This document shows, one piece after another, positions 56,480-64,000 of a stretch of DNA of 64,000 bases. The notes under the pieces were generated by a model, which was not told the origin of the DNA, searched no databases, and saw nothing but the letters and a program-made list of their open reading frames with translations. Every line of letters begins with the position of its first letter. Within the stretch, counting starts at the first letter, position 1. The stretch comes from Streptomyces violaceusniger Tu 4113 (GTDB lineage: Bacteria; Actinomycetota; Actinomycetes; Streptomycetales; Streptomycetaceae). A program made the translations under genes and the position numbers. The DNA lies in the NCBI RefSeq assembly GCF_000147815.2, contig NC_015957.1, forward strand, positions 992,001-1,056,000, read 5' to 3'.

Positions 56480-59116
56480 GTGTCTGTGGACACGGCGGAC
56501 CCGCCACTCGAACAGGAGCCGTCCGGGCACGCGCCACAGCGTCCTCGGCCCCGTCGCAGGACCGAAGCGCCCGGTGCGCTCCTGGACCGCTGGCCGTTCC
56601 GGCGGAAGCTCAACGTCCTGGTGATCGTGCCCCTGGCGGTCGTCGGCGTGCTCCTCGGCGTCGGCGTGAACGGCCAGGTGCAGCAGGCCCGCGACGCCGA
56701 CCGGATCGCCGAGCGGGTGCGCGACAGCGGCCAGGTCGCCCGGCTGATGAATGGCGTACAGGCCGAGCACCGGGAGGCGCTCCTGCTGGCCGTCGAGCAG
56801 GAGCCGGTCCGCTCCGGGGCCACCCTGCCCTCGACCGTCGACTACCGCCGGGCGCAGCGGGCCACCGATGAGCAGGCCGCCGCCGTGCGGTCCGCGTTCG
56901 GATCGGACCTGCCGAAGGACGAGGCGCGGGCCCTCGACTACATCCAGCGCCTGAGCGTGCTGCGGGACAAGGTCGAACGGGGTTCGGTGCCCGCCGCCGG
57001 TATCGACCCCGCGTACGCCGCCGCCGTCGGCTATCTCATCGACGGCATCGGACTCGACCACTTCTCCGAGAGCTCCTCGTCCTCCGTCATCGACCTGGTC
57101 GACGCCGTGCTGCGCGCCGACGCGGCCCACGCGGCCTTCGAGGGCGGGGTGTTCTCCGCCCAGACCCGGGACGCCAACGGCCTCACCGAGTACACCCGCG
57201 CGGTCGGCGCCCACCGGGTCTACGAGGAGCAGTCGGAACGTTTCGCCAGAATCGCCGACCCCGACCAGGTCCTGCGCCTCGACGGCATCGAGCGGAACTC
57301 CGAGGCGAACGGCATCGACGACCGGTTCGCGGAGCTCCAGATCGACCCCGGCTCCTTGCAGGACCAGTCGCCGCGGCAGCTGCGCACGGAGATGGCCGCG
57401 ATCTCGCGGCAGGCAGAGGCCCGCCTCGAGATCGCCCGCTCGCTGACCGGCCAGATCGCCCACCGCGCCGACGGCCTCTCCCGGGACGCCCTGCACAAGG
57501 CGCTGGCGCTGCTCGCCCTCGCCCTCCTCGGCTTCGCCGCCTGGCTGGCCTTCTCCTTCCTGGTCCGGCGCTCCGTCGTACGCCCCCTCGCGGCGCTCAC
57601 CGGCGCCGCCCACCAGGTGGTCGAGGTGGCGGGTGAGGAACTCGCCAAGGTCGAGGACGAGGACGACGACGCGACCGACAGCACCCCGCTGCGGCCCCGC
57701 CCGATCCCCGTCCCGGTGCGCGACGAGATCGGCGATCTGGCCGAGGCGTTCAACCAGGTGCAGGTCGCCGCCGCGGCGCTGCTGGAGCGGCAGGTGCTCA
57801 GCCGCCGCAACGTCGGCGAGATGTTCGGCAACGTCGGCCGCCGGGTCAGCAACCTCACCACCCGCCAGCTCAGCCTGATCGACGCCGTCGAACGCCAGGA
57901 GACCGCCCCCGACATCCTGGAGCGGCTCTACCGCATCGACCACATCGCCGTACGCCTCCAGCGCAACGCCGACAGCCTGATGCTGCTCGCCGGAATCCGG
58001 GAGACCGAACTCGACGCCCGGCCGACCACCCTGGCCGATGTCATCCGGGCGGCGCTCGGCCAGATCGAGGGGTACCAGCGGGTGTCCCTGCGGTCCGAGA
58101 CCGAGGTCACCGTCGCACCCGACATCAGCGGCGACCTCACGCTGATGCTCGCCGAACTGCTGGAGAACGCGGTCGCGTTCTCCCCCTCCGACACCTCCGT
58201 CGAGGTCGTCGTCCGGCCCGGCACCGACGTCAGCGCGGACGGCGGGGCGCTGATCGAGGTCATCGACCACGGCCTCGGCCTGGCCGGGGAACGCCTCGAC
58301 GAGGAGAACGCCCGCCTGGTGCGCCGCGAGCGACTCGACCTCGTACCGACCAAGGTGCTCGGCCTCTTCGTGGTCGGCAGCCTGGCCCGCCGCTGGGGCA
58401 TCCGGGTCACCCTGAGCCGTACGCCGGGCGGCGGGGTCACGGGCAGTGTCTGGGTCCCGTCGGCGCTGCTGGTGGCGCGGGGGGCGGAGTTGGCTACGGG
58501 GTCGGGGTCAGGGTCGGTTACGGCACCTGGGTCAGGGTCAGGGTCGGGGTCGGGGTCGGCGGGGGCCGGGCGGGAGCCCGAACCCGGGCCCACCGCCACG
58601 CTTCCGGCCGCCACGTCTCCCGCCGCCACGCCTGCGCCCGAGCGGCGCCCGGCGGCGCCCGCGACGGAGTCCGGTCTGCCACGGCGCGTCCCGGCGGCGT
58701 CCCGTACGAACGCGGAGTCGGCTCGCACCGCGCAGGAAACAACGAAGGCAGCGACCAAGCCGAACGTCGCGAACGAGCCGACCACCGGGAACGAGCCGTC
58801 CACCGGGAACGAGCGGTCTGCCGCGGACGAGCCGCACGCCACTCCGGCCGCGTCCGCCTCCGCCCCCGCATCCCGCCCGCTGCGCCGCCGCGTCCGGGGC
58901 GCGACCCTCGACAAGACCACGCCACCGGCCGACCGGGCGATCCCGGCCGTGCGCCGGCCCGCCGACGCCGACGCGGTCCGTTCCGAACTCGACGAGTTCG
59001 AGGCCGCCGTACGCAGGGCGGAGCAGGACAGCGCCACCGGCTCCCAGGCCGAAGCCACACCATCGACACATCAGCGCCCCCGGAAGGAGTCGGGAAGTGA
59101 CCACGCCGACAGATAA
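56480..59116 (+). CDS. cvnA: Conservon sensor kinase-like protein CvnA
   Basis: 878 residues. TM helix (about 44-66), extracytoplasmic NIT-type sensing domain (about 70-335), second TM (about 352-372), HAMP-like linker, a dimerisation segment with RIDHIAVRLQRNADSLMLLAG, and a HATPase domain (LTLMLAELLENAVAFSPSDTSVEVVV, then DHGLGLAG). The last 230 residues are disordered, with SGSGS and NEPTTGNEPSTGNE repeats. Known: CvnA works with CvnB-D as a membrane-associated, eukaryote-GPCR-like switch in Streptomyces development or metabolism. GTG 56480 follows AAGGAGG by six bases. Overlaps cvnB by 20 bp. Confidence 0.9.
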   Translation: MSVDTADPPLEQEPSGHAPQRPRPRRRTEAPGALLDRWPFRRKLNVLVIVPLAVVGVLLGVGVNGQVQQARDADRIAERVRDSGQVARLMNGVQAEHREALLLAVEQEPVRSGATLPSTVDYRRAQRATDEQAAAVRSAFGSDLPKDEARALDYIQRLSVLRDKVERGSVPAAGIDPAYAAAVGYLIDGIGLDHFSESSSSSVIDLVDAVLRADAAHAAFEGGVFSAQTRDANGLTEYTRAVGAHRVYEEQSERFARIADPDQVLRLDGIERNSEANGIDDRFAELQIDPGSLQDQSPRQLRTEMAAISRQAEARLEIARSLTGQIAHRADGLSRDALHKALALLALALLGFAAWLAFSFLVRRSVVRPLAALTGAAHQVVEVAGEELAKVEDEDDDATDSTPLRPRPIPVPVRDEIGDLAEAFNQVQVAAAALLERQVLSRRNVGEMFGNVGRRVSNLTTRQLSLIDAVERQETAPDILERLYRIDHIAVRLQRNADSLMLLAGIRETELDARPTTLADVIRAALGQIEGYQRVSLRSETEVTVAPDISGDLTLMLAELLENAVAFSPSDTSVEVVVRPGTDVSADGGALIEVIDHGLGLAGERLDEENARLVRRERLDLVPTKVLGLFVVGSLARRWGIRVTLSRTPGGGVTGSVWVPSALLVARGAELATGSGSGSVTAPGSGSGSGSGSAGAGREPEPGPTATLPAATSPAATPAPERRPAAPATESGLPRRVPAASRTNAESARTAQETTKAATKPNVANEPTTGNEPSTGNERSAADEPHATPAASASAPASRPLRRRVRGATLDKTTPPADRAIPAVRRPADADAVRSELDEFEAAVRRAEQDSATGSQAEATPSTHQRPRKESGSDHADR
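58498..58560 (+). repeat. Six-base repeat tract in the CvnA tail
   Basis: GGGTCA/GGGTCG units recur with a break in the middle and encode Gly-Ser repeats (GSGSGSGSGSAG). Confidence 0.85.
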
Positions 59117-59567
59117 GAGCGGTTCCGCTGAGCGGGAGACCACCGATCTGCGAGCCGCCGCGGCCGACTTCACCTGGCTGCTCGACCGGTTCGCCACCGA
59201 GACCGCCGGTGTCGTCGACGCCATCGCGGTGTCCTCCGACGGTCTGCTGATCGCCGTCTCCCAACTGCGCGAACAGTCCGACTCCGAGCGGCTCGCCGCG
59301 ATCGTCTCCGGTGTCACCAGCCTCGCCGCCGGTGCCTCCGGCAACTACGGCCTCGGCGACCTCAACAAGGTCATCATCGATCTGGAGGGCGGCCATGTGC
59401 TGGTGTCGTCCATCGGCTGCGGTGCCGTGCTCGGTGTGGTGACCACGAAGGAGGCGAAGCTCGGGAACATCGCGTACGAGATGACCCTCTTCGCCAACCG
59501 GGCCGGGGCCGCGCTCACCCCGCAGCTCGTCATGGAGCTGAAGAAGAGCGCCGGGTCCGTCGGCTGA
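59097..59567 (+). CDS. cvnB: Roadblock/LC7-domain protein CvnB
   Basis: 156 residues: LRAAAADFTWLLDRFATETAGVVDAIAVSSDGLLIAVSQ, AAIVSGVTSLAAGASGNYGLGDLNKVIIDLEGGHVLVSSIG, VLGVVTTKEAKLGNIAYEMTLFANRAG, the roadblock fold. Known: it modulates the CvnD GTPase. GTG 59097 has AAGGAG upstream and lies inside the cvnA end. Confidence 0.95.
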   Translation: MTTPTDKSGSAERETTDLRAAAADFTWLLDRFATETAGVVDAIAVSSDGLLIAVSQLREQSDSERLAAIVSGVTSLAAGASGNYGLGDLNKVIIDLEGGHVLVSSIGCGAVLGVVTTKEAKLGNIAYEMTLFANRAGAALTPQLVMELKKSAGSVG

Positions 59568-59599
59568 CGGATCGGGCGGCGCACGGAGGAGGGGGCGAG

Positions 59600-60193
59600 A
59601 TGGTCGCCGGTGAACCGGTACCGCACAACGCGGCAGCGCATGAGGCGGCAGCCCACGAGGCGGAGGACAGCGCACGGGACGCCCCGGAGGAGCCGACGGA
59701 GCCCGAGGAGCCGACGGAACCTGTCGAGCCGACGGAACCTGTCGAGCCGACGGAACCCGTCGGACCGACGGAACCCGTCGAGCCGACCGAGCCCGTAGGC
59801 CCGACCGAGCCCATTGGCCGCGCCTCCGCCATCCGGCCGTTCCTGCTGACCGCAGGTCGGGTGGCCGGGAGCGGCACCGGGCCGCCGCTCCCCGTCGAGA
59901 CCCAGATCGTGACGACGCCGGACGGGCTGTCCGCCCTGCGGTCGCTCACCTTCGAACGCCGCGACATCGTCGCCGCCTGCCGGCGTCCCCAGTCGGTGGC
60001 GGAGCTGGCCGCCCGGCTGCATCTGCATCTCAACGTGGTCCGGGTCCTCGCGGAGGACCTGCGCGCCGCAGGACATCTGGCGGTCCACGTCCCGAATGCC
60101 GGGACCGTCCAGGACATCTCCGTACTGCGAAGGGTTATCGATGGTCTCCGTGCCGTCCCCGACTCACGGGGCTCACTCCGCGACAGCAGTTGA
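59600..60193 (+). CDS. cvnC: DUF742-family protein CvnC with Glu-Pro repeat leader
   Basis: 197 residues. The winged-helix-like DUF742 domain is C-terminal (IRPFLLTAGRV .. ETQIVTTPDGLSALRSLTFERRDIVAACRRPQSVAELAARLHLHLNVVRVLAEDLRAAGHLAVH). The N-terminal 75 residues are extra, dominated by EPTEPV units from an 18-bp tandem repeat (59690-59815, about seven copies). The repeat is probably a flexible spacer. ATG 59600 follows GGAGGAGGGGG. Overlaps cvnD by 53 bp. Confidence 0.93.
   Translation: MVAGEPVPHNAAAHEAAAHEAEDSARDAPEEPTEPEEPTEPVEPTEPVEPTEPVGPTEPVEPTEPVGPTEPIGRASAIRPFLLTAGRVAGSGTGPPLPVETQIVTTPDGLSALRSLTFERRDIVAACRRPQSVAELAARLHLHLNVVRVLAEDLRAAGHLAVHVPNAGTVQDISVLRRVIDGLRAVPDSRGSLRDSS
59690..59815 (+). 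repeat. 18-bp in-frame tandem repeat in cvnC
   Basis: About seven units of GAGCCGACGGAACCTGTC with scattered third-position changes, encoding EPTEPV. Confidence 0.9.
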
Positions 60194-60752
60194 ACCGCCA
60201 CTGCCGGTCAAGCTGGTCATCGCCGGTGGCTTCGGGGTCGGCAAGACCACGGCCGTGGGGGCGATCTCCGAGATCCGGCCGCTGACCACGGAGGCGCTGA
60301 TCACGGAGGTCGCCGCGGGCGTGGACGACCTCACCCACACCCCCGGCAAGACCACCACCACGGTCGCCATGGACTTCGGCGTCATCACGATCGACCCGAA
60401 GCTGAAGCTCTACCTGTTCGGCACGCCGGGCCAGGACCGTTTCGGTTTCATGTGGGACGACGTGGTCGAGGGCGCACTCGGCGGTCTGGTGATCGTGGAC
60501 ACCCGTCGCCTGGACGACTGCTACGCGGCGGTGGACTACTTCGAGCACAAGGACGTCCCGTTCGCCGTCGCCATCAACGCCTTCGACGGCGACGTCCAGC
60601 ACGATCTGGACGAGGTCCGCTGGGCCCTGGACATCTCCGAGCACGTCCCTCTGATCGTCTTCGACGCCCGCGAGACGCGCTCGGTCCGCGACGCCCTCCT
60701 GGTCGTCCTCGACGTGGCCCTCTCCCGCGCCCAATCCGCCAATCCGGCCTGA
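60141..60752 (+). CDS. cvnD: Conservon GTPase CvnD
   Basis: 203 residues. Walker A LVIAGGFGVGKTTAVGAISEI, switch region VDDLTHTPGKTTTTVAMDFG, G3-like LFGTPGQDRFGFMW, and NAFDG in the NKxD position. This is the MglA/Arf-like GTPase of conservons. ATG 60141 has GAAGGG upstream. Completes cvnABCD. Confidence 0.95.
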   Translation: MVSVPSPTHGAHSATAVEPPLPVKLVIAGGFGVGKTTAVGAISEIRPLTTEALITEVAAGVDDLTHTPGKTTTTVAMDFGVITIDPKLKLYLFGTPGQDRFGFMWDDVVEGALGGLVIVDTRRLDDCYAAVDYFEHKDVPFAVAINAFDGDVQHDLDEVRWALDISEHVPLIVFDARETRSVRDALLVVLDVALSRAQSANPA

Positions 60753-60828
60753 CGCGAGGACGGAGGGCTGACGACGCGGTCGCGGTTCGCGGGCGCGGCG
60801 CACGGCACCGGCCGGGGCACCCGGGGGT

Positions 60829-61440
60829 TCAGCCCTCGGCGTCGTCCTCGGCCGACCTCCCCCCGGCCCCGTTCGGCCGCGGCCGCAGATGGGTGCGACG
60901 CCCGTCCTGGTCCAGGATGCCCAGGATCTCCGCCGGTCCTTCGTGTGCCCCGAAGGCGTGGGGGATCATGGTGGAGAACTCCGCGGCCTGGCCGGTCTCG
61001 ACGAGGATTCGCCGGTCCCCCAACACGAGCGTGACGGTTCCGGACAGAACGGTGAACCAGTCCCTGCCCGGATGGATCTTCAGCGCCTTGGCGCTGGTCG
61101 GGGCCGGTTTGGTGAGGCGCATCTTGGCCACGATGACCCCGGGCTGCCGGTTCAGCATCCAGGTGGTCAGCCCGCGCGCCATGTCATGCTGCGGCCGGAT
61201 GATCACGTCGTCGTCGGCGTCCGACTCCACCAGCTGATCCAAAGTGGTCCCCAGGGCCCGCGCTATCGCGCTCAACTGATCAAGACTGATCCGCCGATGC
61301 CCCGTCTCGATACGGCTCAGCGTGGAGGGGCTCAGGTAGCAACGGGCGGCCAGATCGTCCAGCGACCAGCCCAAGGCCGAACGCAGTCCCCTGATCCGCT
61401 TGCGGACCAAGCCGTCGAGAGCGCTGTCCTCTTGCGTCAT
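60829..61440 (-). CDS. XRE-cupin transcriptional regulator
   Basis: 203 residues. An N-terminal Cro/CI HTH (IRGLRSALGWSLDDLAARCYLSPSTLSRIETGHRRISLDQLSAIARALG) is joined to a C-terminal cupin domain (KALKIHPGRDWFTVLSGTVTLVLGDRRILVETGQAAEFSTMIPHAF). Known: such fusions sense small metabolites and control adjacent catabolic or resistance genes. It is divergent from the methyltransferase gene (47-bp spacer), its likely target. Convergent with cvnD. Confidence 0.93.
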   Translation of the reverse strand: MTQEDSALDGLVRKRIRGLRSALGWSLDDLAARCYLSPSTLSRIETGHRRISLDQLSAIARALGTTLDQLVESDADDDVIIRPQHDMARGLTTWMLNRQPGVIVAKMRLTKPAPTSAKALKIHPGRDWFTVLSGTVTLVLGDRRILVETGQAAEFSTMIPHAFGAHEGPAEILGILDQDGRRTHLRPRPNGAGGRSAEDDAEG

Positions 61441-61487
61441 AGGCAAGATGGTATGCCGCCGGAGCAAGGCCCTCTTAGGCTCGGAGC

Positions 61488-62369
61488 ATGACGGATCACC
61501 ACCATCACCCCCATCACCACCACCACAACCACGCGGCTGATGCGGACGAGTGGGGCGAGTCGGCCATGGCCGAACTCCTGGACCTCGACGCCGAAGTGCT
61601 GCACACCTTCCTGTCCGAAGTGACGGATGTCCTGGCCCAGTTGACGCGAGACGAACCGCCGCACCGGATTCTCGACCTGGGCAGCGGCACCGGTGCCGGA
61701 ACCCTCGCCCTCCTCCAGCGGTTCGAGGACACCGAGGCGACCGCCGTGGACCGATCCCCGCGGCTCCTGGACCACATCCGAGGCAAGGCCCGCGCACGCG
61801 GAGTGGAGGACCGGGTGCGCGCCGTCCAGGCGGATCTGGACGCCGCATGGCCGGACTTCGGCGCCGTCGACCTGGTGTGGGCGTCGGCGTCCCTCCACCA
61901 CCTGACCGACCCCGACCGCGGATTGCGGGAGATCTTCGAGTCGCTGCGCCCCGGCGGATTCCTGGCAGTGATCGAGATGGCCGGCTTCCCGCGATTCCTC
62001 CCCGATGACGTCGGCCGAGGGCGCCCCGGACTCGAAGCCCGCTGTCACGCCGCACGGGCCGAAGCCCACGCCGAGAGCCTGCCGGACCTGGGCTCCGACT
62101 GGGGCCCGCGCCTCTCCCGCGCCGGATTCACCGTCGAGGTGGAGCGCCCCTTCACCATCGATCTGCGTCCCCCACTGCCGGAGCCCACCGCCCGCTACGC
62201 CCAGGCTTCCCTTCGAATGCTGCGTTCCCGCATCGCCGGAAAGCTGAGCTCCGACGACCTGGCCACACTCGACCACCTCCTCGACAGCGACGGCCCCGAC
62301 GGCCTCCTACGGCGCGACGATCTCACCGTCCGCGCCGAGCGCACGCTGTGGGCGGCGCGCCGCCCGTGA
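61488..62369 (+). CDS. SAM-dependent methyltransferase with His-rich N-terminus
   Basis: 293 residues. Class I methyltransferase core: ILDLGSGTGAGTLALLQRF (motif I), VDRSPRLLDHIRGKA (post I), VDLVWASASLHHLTDPDRGLREIFESLRPGGFLAVIEM (motifs II-III). Before it stands HHHHPHHHHHNH (residues 4-15), a natural histidine cluster that could bind Ni, Zn or Cu. The methyl acceptor is unknown. Divergent from the XRE-cupin regulator, which probably controls it. Start ATG 61488. Confidence 0.92.
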   Translation: MTDHHHHPHHHHHNHAADADEWGESAMAELLDLDAEVLHTFLSEVTDVLAQLTRDEPPHRILDLGSGTGAGTLALLQRFEDTEATAVDRSPRLLDHIRGKARARGVEDRVRAVQADLDAAWPDFGAVDLVWASASLHHLTDPDRGLREIFESLRPGGFLAVIEMAGFPRFLPDDVGRGRPGLEARCHAARAEAHAESLPDLGSDWGPRLSRAGFTVEVERPFTIDLRPPLPEPTARYAQASLRMLRSRIAGKLSSDDLATLDHLLDSDGPDGLLRRDDLTVRAERTLWAARRP

Positions 62370-62388
62370 CCCGAGGCGGTCACCGGCC

Positions 62389-62565
62389 ATGGGCTTGAGC
62401 TGTTCAGGTGCTCGGCTGGTCTGGGGGGAAACCTGGACCGGCGCCCAGGCCGAAGCGGACGTTCCCACCGCGACCGAGGCCCTCGGCGGCGGCCTCGAAG
62501 CGTGGTTGCGCGGTCTGAAGACCACCGCTGAGGCAGCCGACGGCCGTAACGTCCGTAGCCGGTAG
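62389..62565 (+). CDS. Possible small protein, 58 residues
   Basis: ATG 62389 (GAGGCGG about ten bases upstream) to TAG 62565. The sequence contains WGETWTGAQAEADVPT and LEAWLRGLKTTAEAAD, an amphipathic helix. No family recognised. It fills the gap between the methyltransferase and P450 genes. Could be a remnant of a larger gene or chance. Confidence 0.3.
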   Translation: MGLSCSGARLVWGETWTGAQAEADVPTATEALGGGLEAWLRGLKTTAEAADGRNVRSR

Positions 62566-62634
62566 CCGCTTTGACTTCGCCCAGGAGGGGTGAGTAACTG
62601 TTCGCCGCACGTCGTACGTCTCTGGAGGCGCTCT

Positions 62635-63882
62635 ATGGCCGAAGCGGAAGTGGCAGGCGAGACGGAAGCGGAGGGCGGCCCTAATGCGGGAGGCGGCCCG
62701 AAAGCGGGAGGCGGCGCGGAAGCACGCTGCCCCCTGGGCGACTTCCCGTTCGTAGCGGAGCACCCCCTGGAGCCCCCGGAGGAATGGGCGGCGCTGCGGG
62801 CGGAGGGCTGCCCGGTGCCGGAGCTGACGCTGCGGTCGAGCGGGGCCCCTGTGCGGGTGCTGACGCGGTACGCGGATGTGCACACGATGCTGTCCGATCC
62901 GCGCTTCCCACGGGACGTGAGCGAGGCGGGCCCGGACGGAACCGGTACGGGCGAACGGCACCAGCGCTGGCGGCGGTTGGTGGGCCAGACCCTCACCGCC
63001 AAGCGGGTCAGCGCGCTCCGCCCCCGGATCGTCGCCATCGCGCATGCCCTGGTGGACACCATGGAGGCCGGGCCGAAGCCCGCGGACCTCTGGGCGGGGT
63101 TCGCGTATCCGTTTCCGGTGCGGGTCGTCGGCGCCCTGCTGGGCGTACCGGAGAAGGATTGGGACCGCTTCTCGTACTGGTCCGGCGCCCTGTTCAGCCG
63201 GGACCGCTACGGCGAGCCGGAGACCCGCACCGCCCGCGAGAAACTCCTGACGTATCTGCGTGAGCACATCGCCCGGAAGCGACGCGAACCGGGTGACGAC
63301 CTGCTCAGCAAGCTGATCGAGGTCACCGACGCCGCCGACCGCCGCCTGCCCGAGGCGGTCTTCGTCCAGATCATGCAGGGGCTGATGCACGCCGGACACG
63401 AGACGACGTCCAGCGTGATCGGGAAGCTGGTCCCGGTCCTGCTCGACGACCGTTCCCGCTGGCAGCGCCTGCTGGACGACCGCTCGCTGATCCGCCCGGC
63501 CGTGGAGGAGCTGCTGCGCTTCGACGTCAACCGGGGCCCGGGCATGCCGCGTTACCTCACCGAGGACATGCAACTGGGCGGCGAGGTGATCCCGAAGGGC
63601 AGTACGACCCTGTCGGTCGTCGCCTCCGCCAACCGCGACGAGCGGATGTTCTCCGACCCGAACGAACTCGACCTGGCCCGTTCCCCCAACCGCCACCTCG
63701 CCTTCGGCGCCGGCGCCCACTCCTGCATCGGCCAGGCCCTGGCCCGCACCGAACTCCAGGTCGCCCTGGAGATCCTGCTGGAGCGCCTGCCCGGTCTCGA
63801 CCTGGCGATCCCGTCGTCCGAACTGGCGCGGCGCGAGGGAGTCCTCACGGACAGCTTCGAACAGGTCCCTGTGGTGTGGTAG
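62635..63882 (+). CDS. Cytochrome P450
   Basis: 415 residues. I-helix MHAGHETTSSVIG, ExxR in EELLR, and heme-ligand loop FGAGAHSCIGQALAR are intact. This is a soluble bacterial monooxygenase needing ferredoxin and reductase from elsewhere. The N-terminus has a Gly/Ala/Glu leader with a small repeat (GGPNAGGGPKAGGGAEA). Known: conservons are often followed by P450 genes (cvnE/F), although here a regulator and a methyltransferase intervene. ATG 62635 has GGAGG seven bases upstream; GTG 62590 lacks proper spacing. Confidence 0.93.
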   Translation: MAEAEVAGETEAEGGPNAGGGPKAGGGAEARCPLGDFPFVAEHPLEPPEEWAALRAEGCPVPELTLRSSGAPVRVLTRYADVHTMLSDPRFPRDVSEAGPDGTGTGERHQRWRRLVGQTLTAKRVSALRPRIVAIAHALVDTMEAGPKPADLWAGFAYPFPVRVVGALLGVPEKDWDRFSYWSGALFSRDRYGEPETRTAREKLLTYLREHIARKRREPGDDLLSKLIEVTDAADRRLPEAVFVQIMQGLMHAGHETTSSVIGKLVPVLLDDRSRWQRLLDDRSLIRPAVEELLRFDVNRGPGMPRYLTEDMQLGGEVIPKGSTTLSVVASANRDERMFSDPNELDLARSPNRHLAFGAGAHSCIGQALARTELQVALEILLERLPGLDLAIPSSELARREGVLTDSFEQVPVVW

Positions 63883-63964
63883 CGAGCAGCGCGCCAGGCT
63901 CATGACGTAGCTCACAAAGAAAGGGTGACAGGGTGGTGTCGCGGGCACCTGCGACTGTCTGCGC

Positions 63965-64000
63965 ATGACGATCACAGATGAGGACTGCCTCGCCGAGACC
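63965..64000 (+). CDS. Possible start of a further gene (cut by window edge)
   Basis: ATG 63965 opens MTITDEDCLAET up to the last base. No clear ribosome site. Too short to assign. Confidence 0.3.
   Translation, partial: MTITDEDCLAET

Overview
The window is from the chromosome core of a Streptomyces or very close relative. GC content is very high and GTG starts are common. The gene order (ppc, pth, rplY, prs, glmU, tRNA-Gln, an ABC/FtsX exporter pair, mfd) is typical of the genus. The genus-restricted families also fit: SUKH proteins, a gas vesicle operon and a cvnABCD conservon. I see no integrase, transposase, rRNA operon or CRISPR array.

Layout. 1-9.6 kb is housekeeping: the N-terminus of a fatty acid desaturase, PEP carboxylase, a repeat-filled spacer, a small membrane protein, peptidyl-tRNA hydrolase, ribosomal protein L25, PRPP synthetase, GlmU, tRNA-Gln(UUG) and a putative LAGLIDADG-like DNA-binding protein. 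A sensor kinase without a partner (9.8-11.3 kb) leads into a block of toxin and immunity domains (11.4-16.9 kb): a YwqJ-like deaminase next to a SUKH-3 protein, a WHH-nuclease/SUKH-1 fusion, and a 1077-residue protein joining an N-terminal domain, a collagen-like linker, a second deaminase and SUKH-4. Then come a DivIVA-like coiled-coil protein, an MFS drug exporter, the ABC/FtsX pair, an aldo/keto reductase, VOC proteins, an AlkA-like glycosylase and a MarR regulator with two identical operators (17-27.3 kb). The operon gvpO-A-F-G-J-L-S-K runs on the minus strand (27.3-31 kb).

mfd (31.7-35.2 kb) is followed by two toxin-antitoxin modules: an intact RHH/PIN pair and a HigBA-type pair whose toxin is frameshifted. 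The HigBA pair lies between two copies of a 28-bp repeat. From 37 to 48 kb there is a peptide or gamma-glutamyl-compound locus: a PucR regulator, a frameshifted gamma-glutamyltransferase, a five-gene peptide ABC importer and a divergent FadR-type regulator. Then follow a lipoprotein, two LysR pairs (one with a class A beta-lactamase-like hydrolase, one with an SDR), a Tat-exported metallo-hydrolase, a secreted calcium-repeat protein and an orphan sugar-binding lipoprotein (48-56 kb). The window closes with the conservon cvnABCD, an XRE-cupin regulator, a His-rich methyltransferase and a cytochrome P450 (56.5-63.9 kb).

Two patterns cut across the window. First, short tandem duplications repeatedly lie at or across stop codons (divIVA-like gene, gvpA, gvpO, mfd, dppB-like gene, RTX-type gene). 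At two of these the copied gene end supplies the Shine-Dalgarno sequence of the next gene. Second, three genes between 36.5 and 39.7 kb each look one base short, two of them at a five-base G/C run and the third in a stretch with several such runs. This could be local decay or sequence error.
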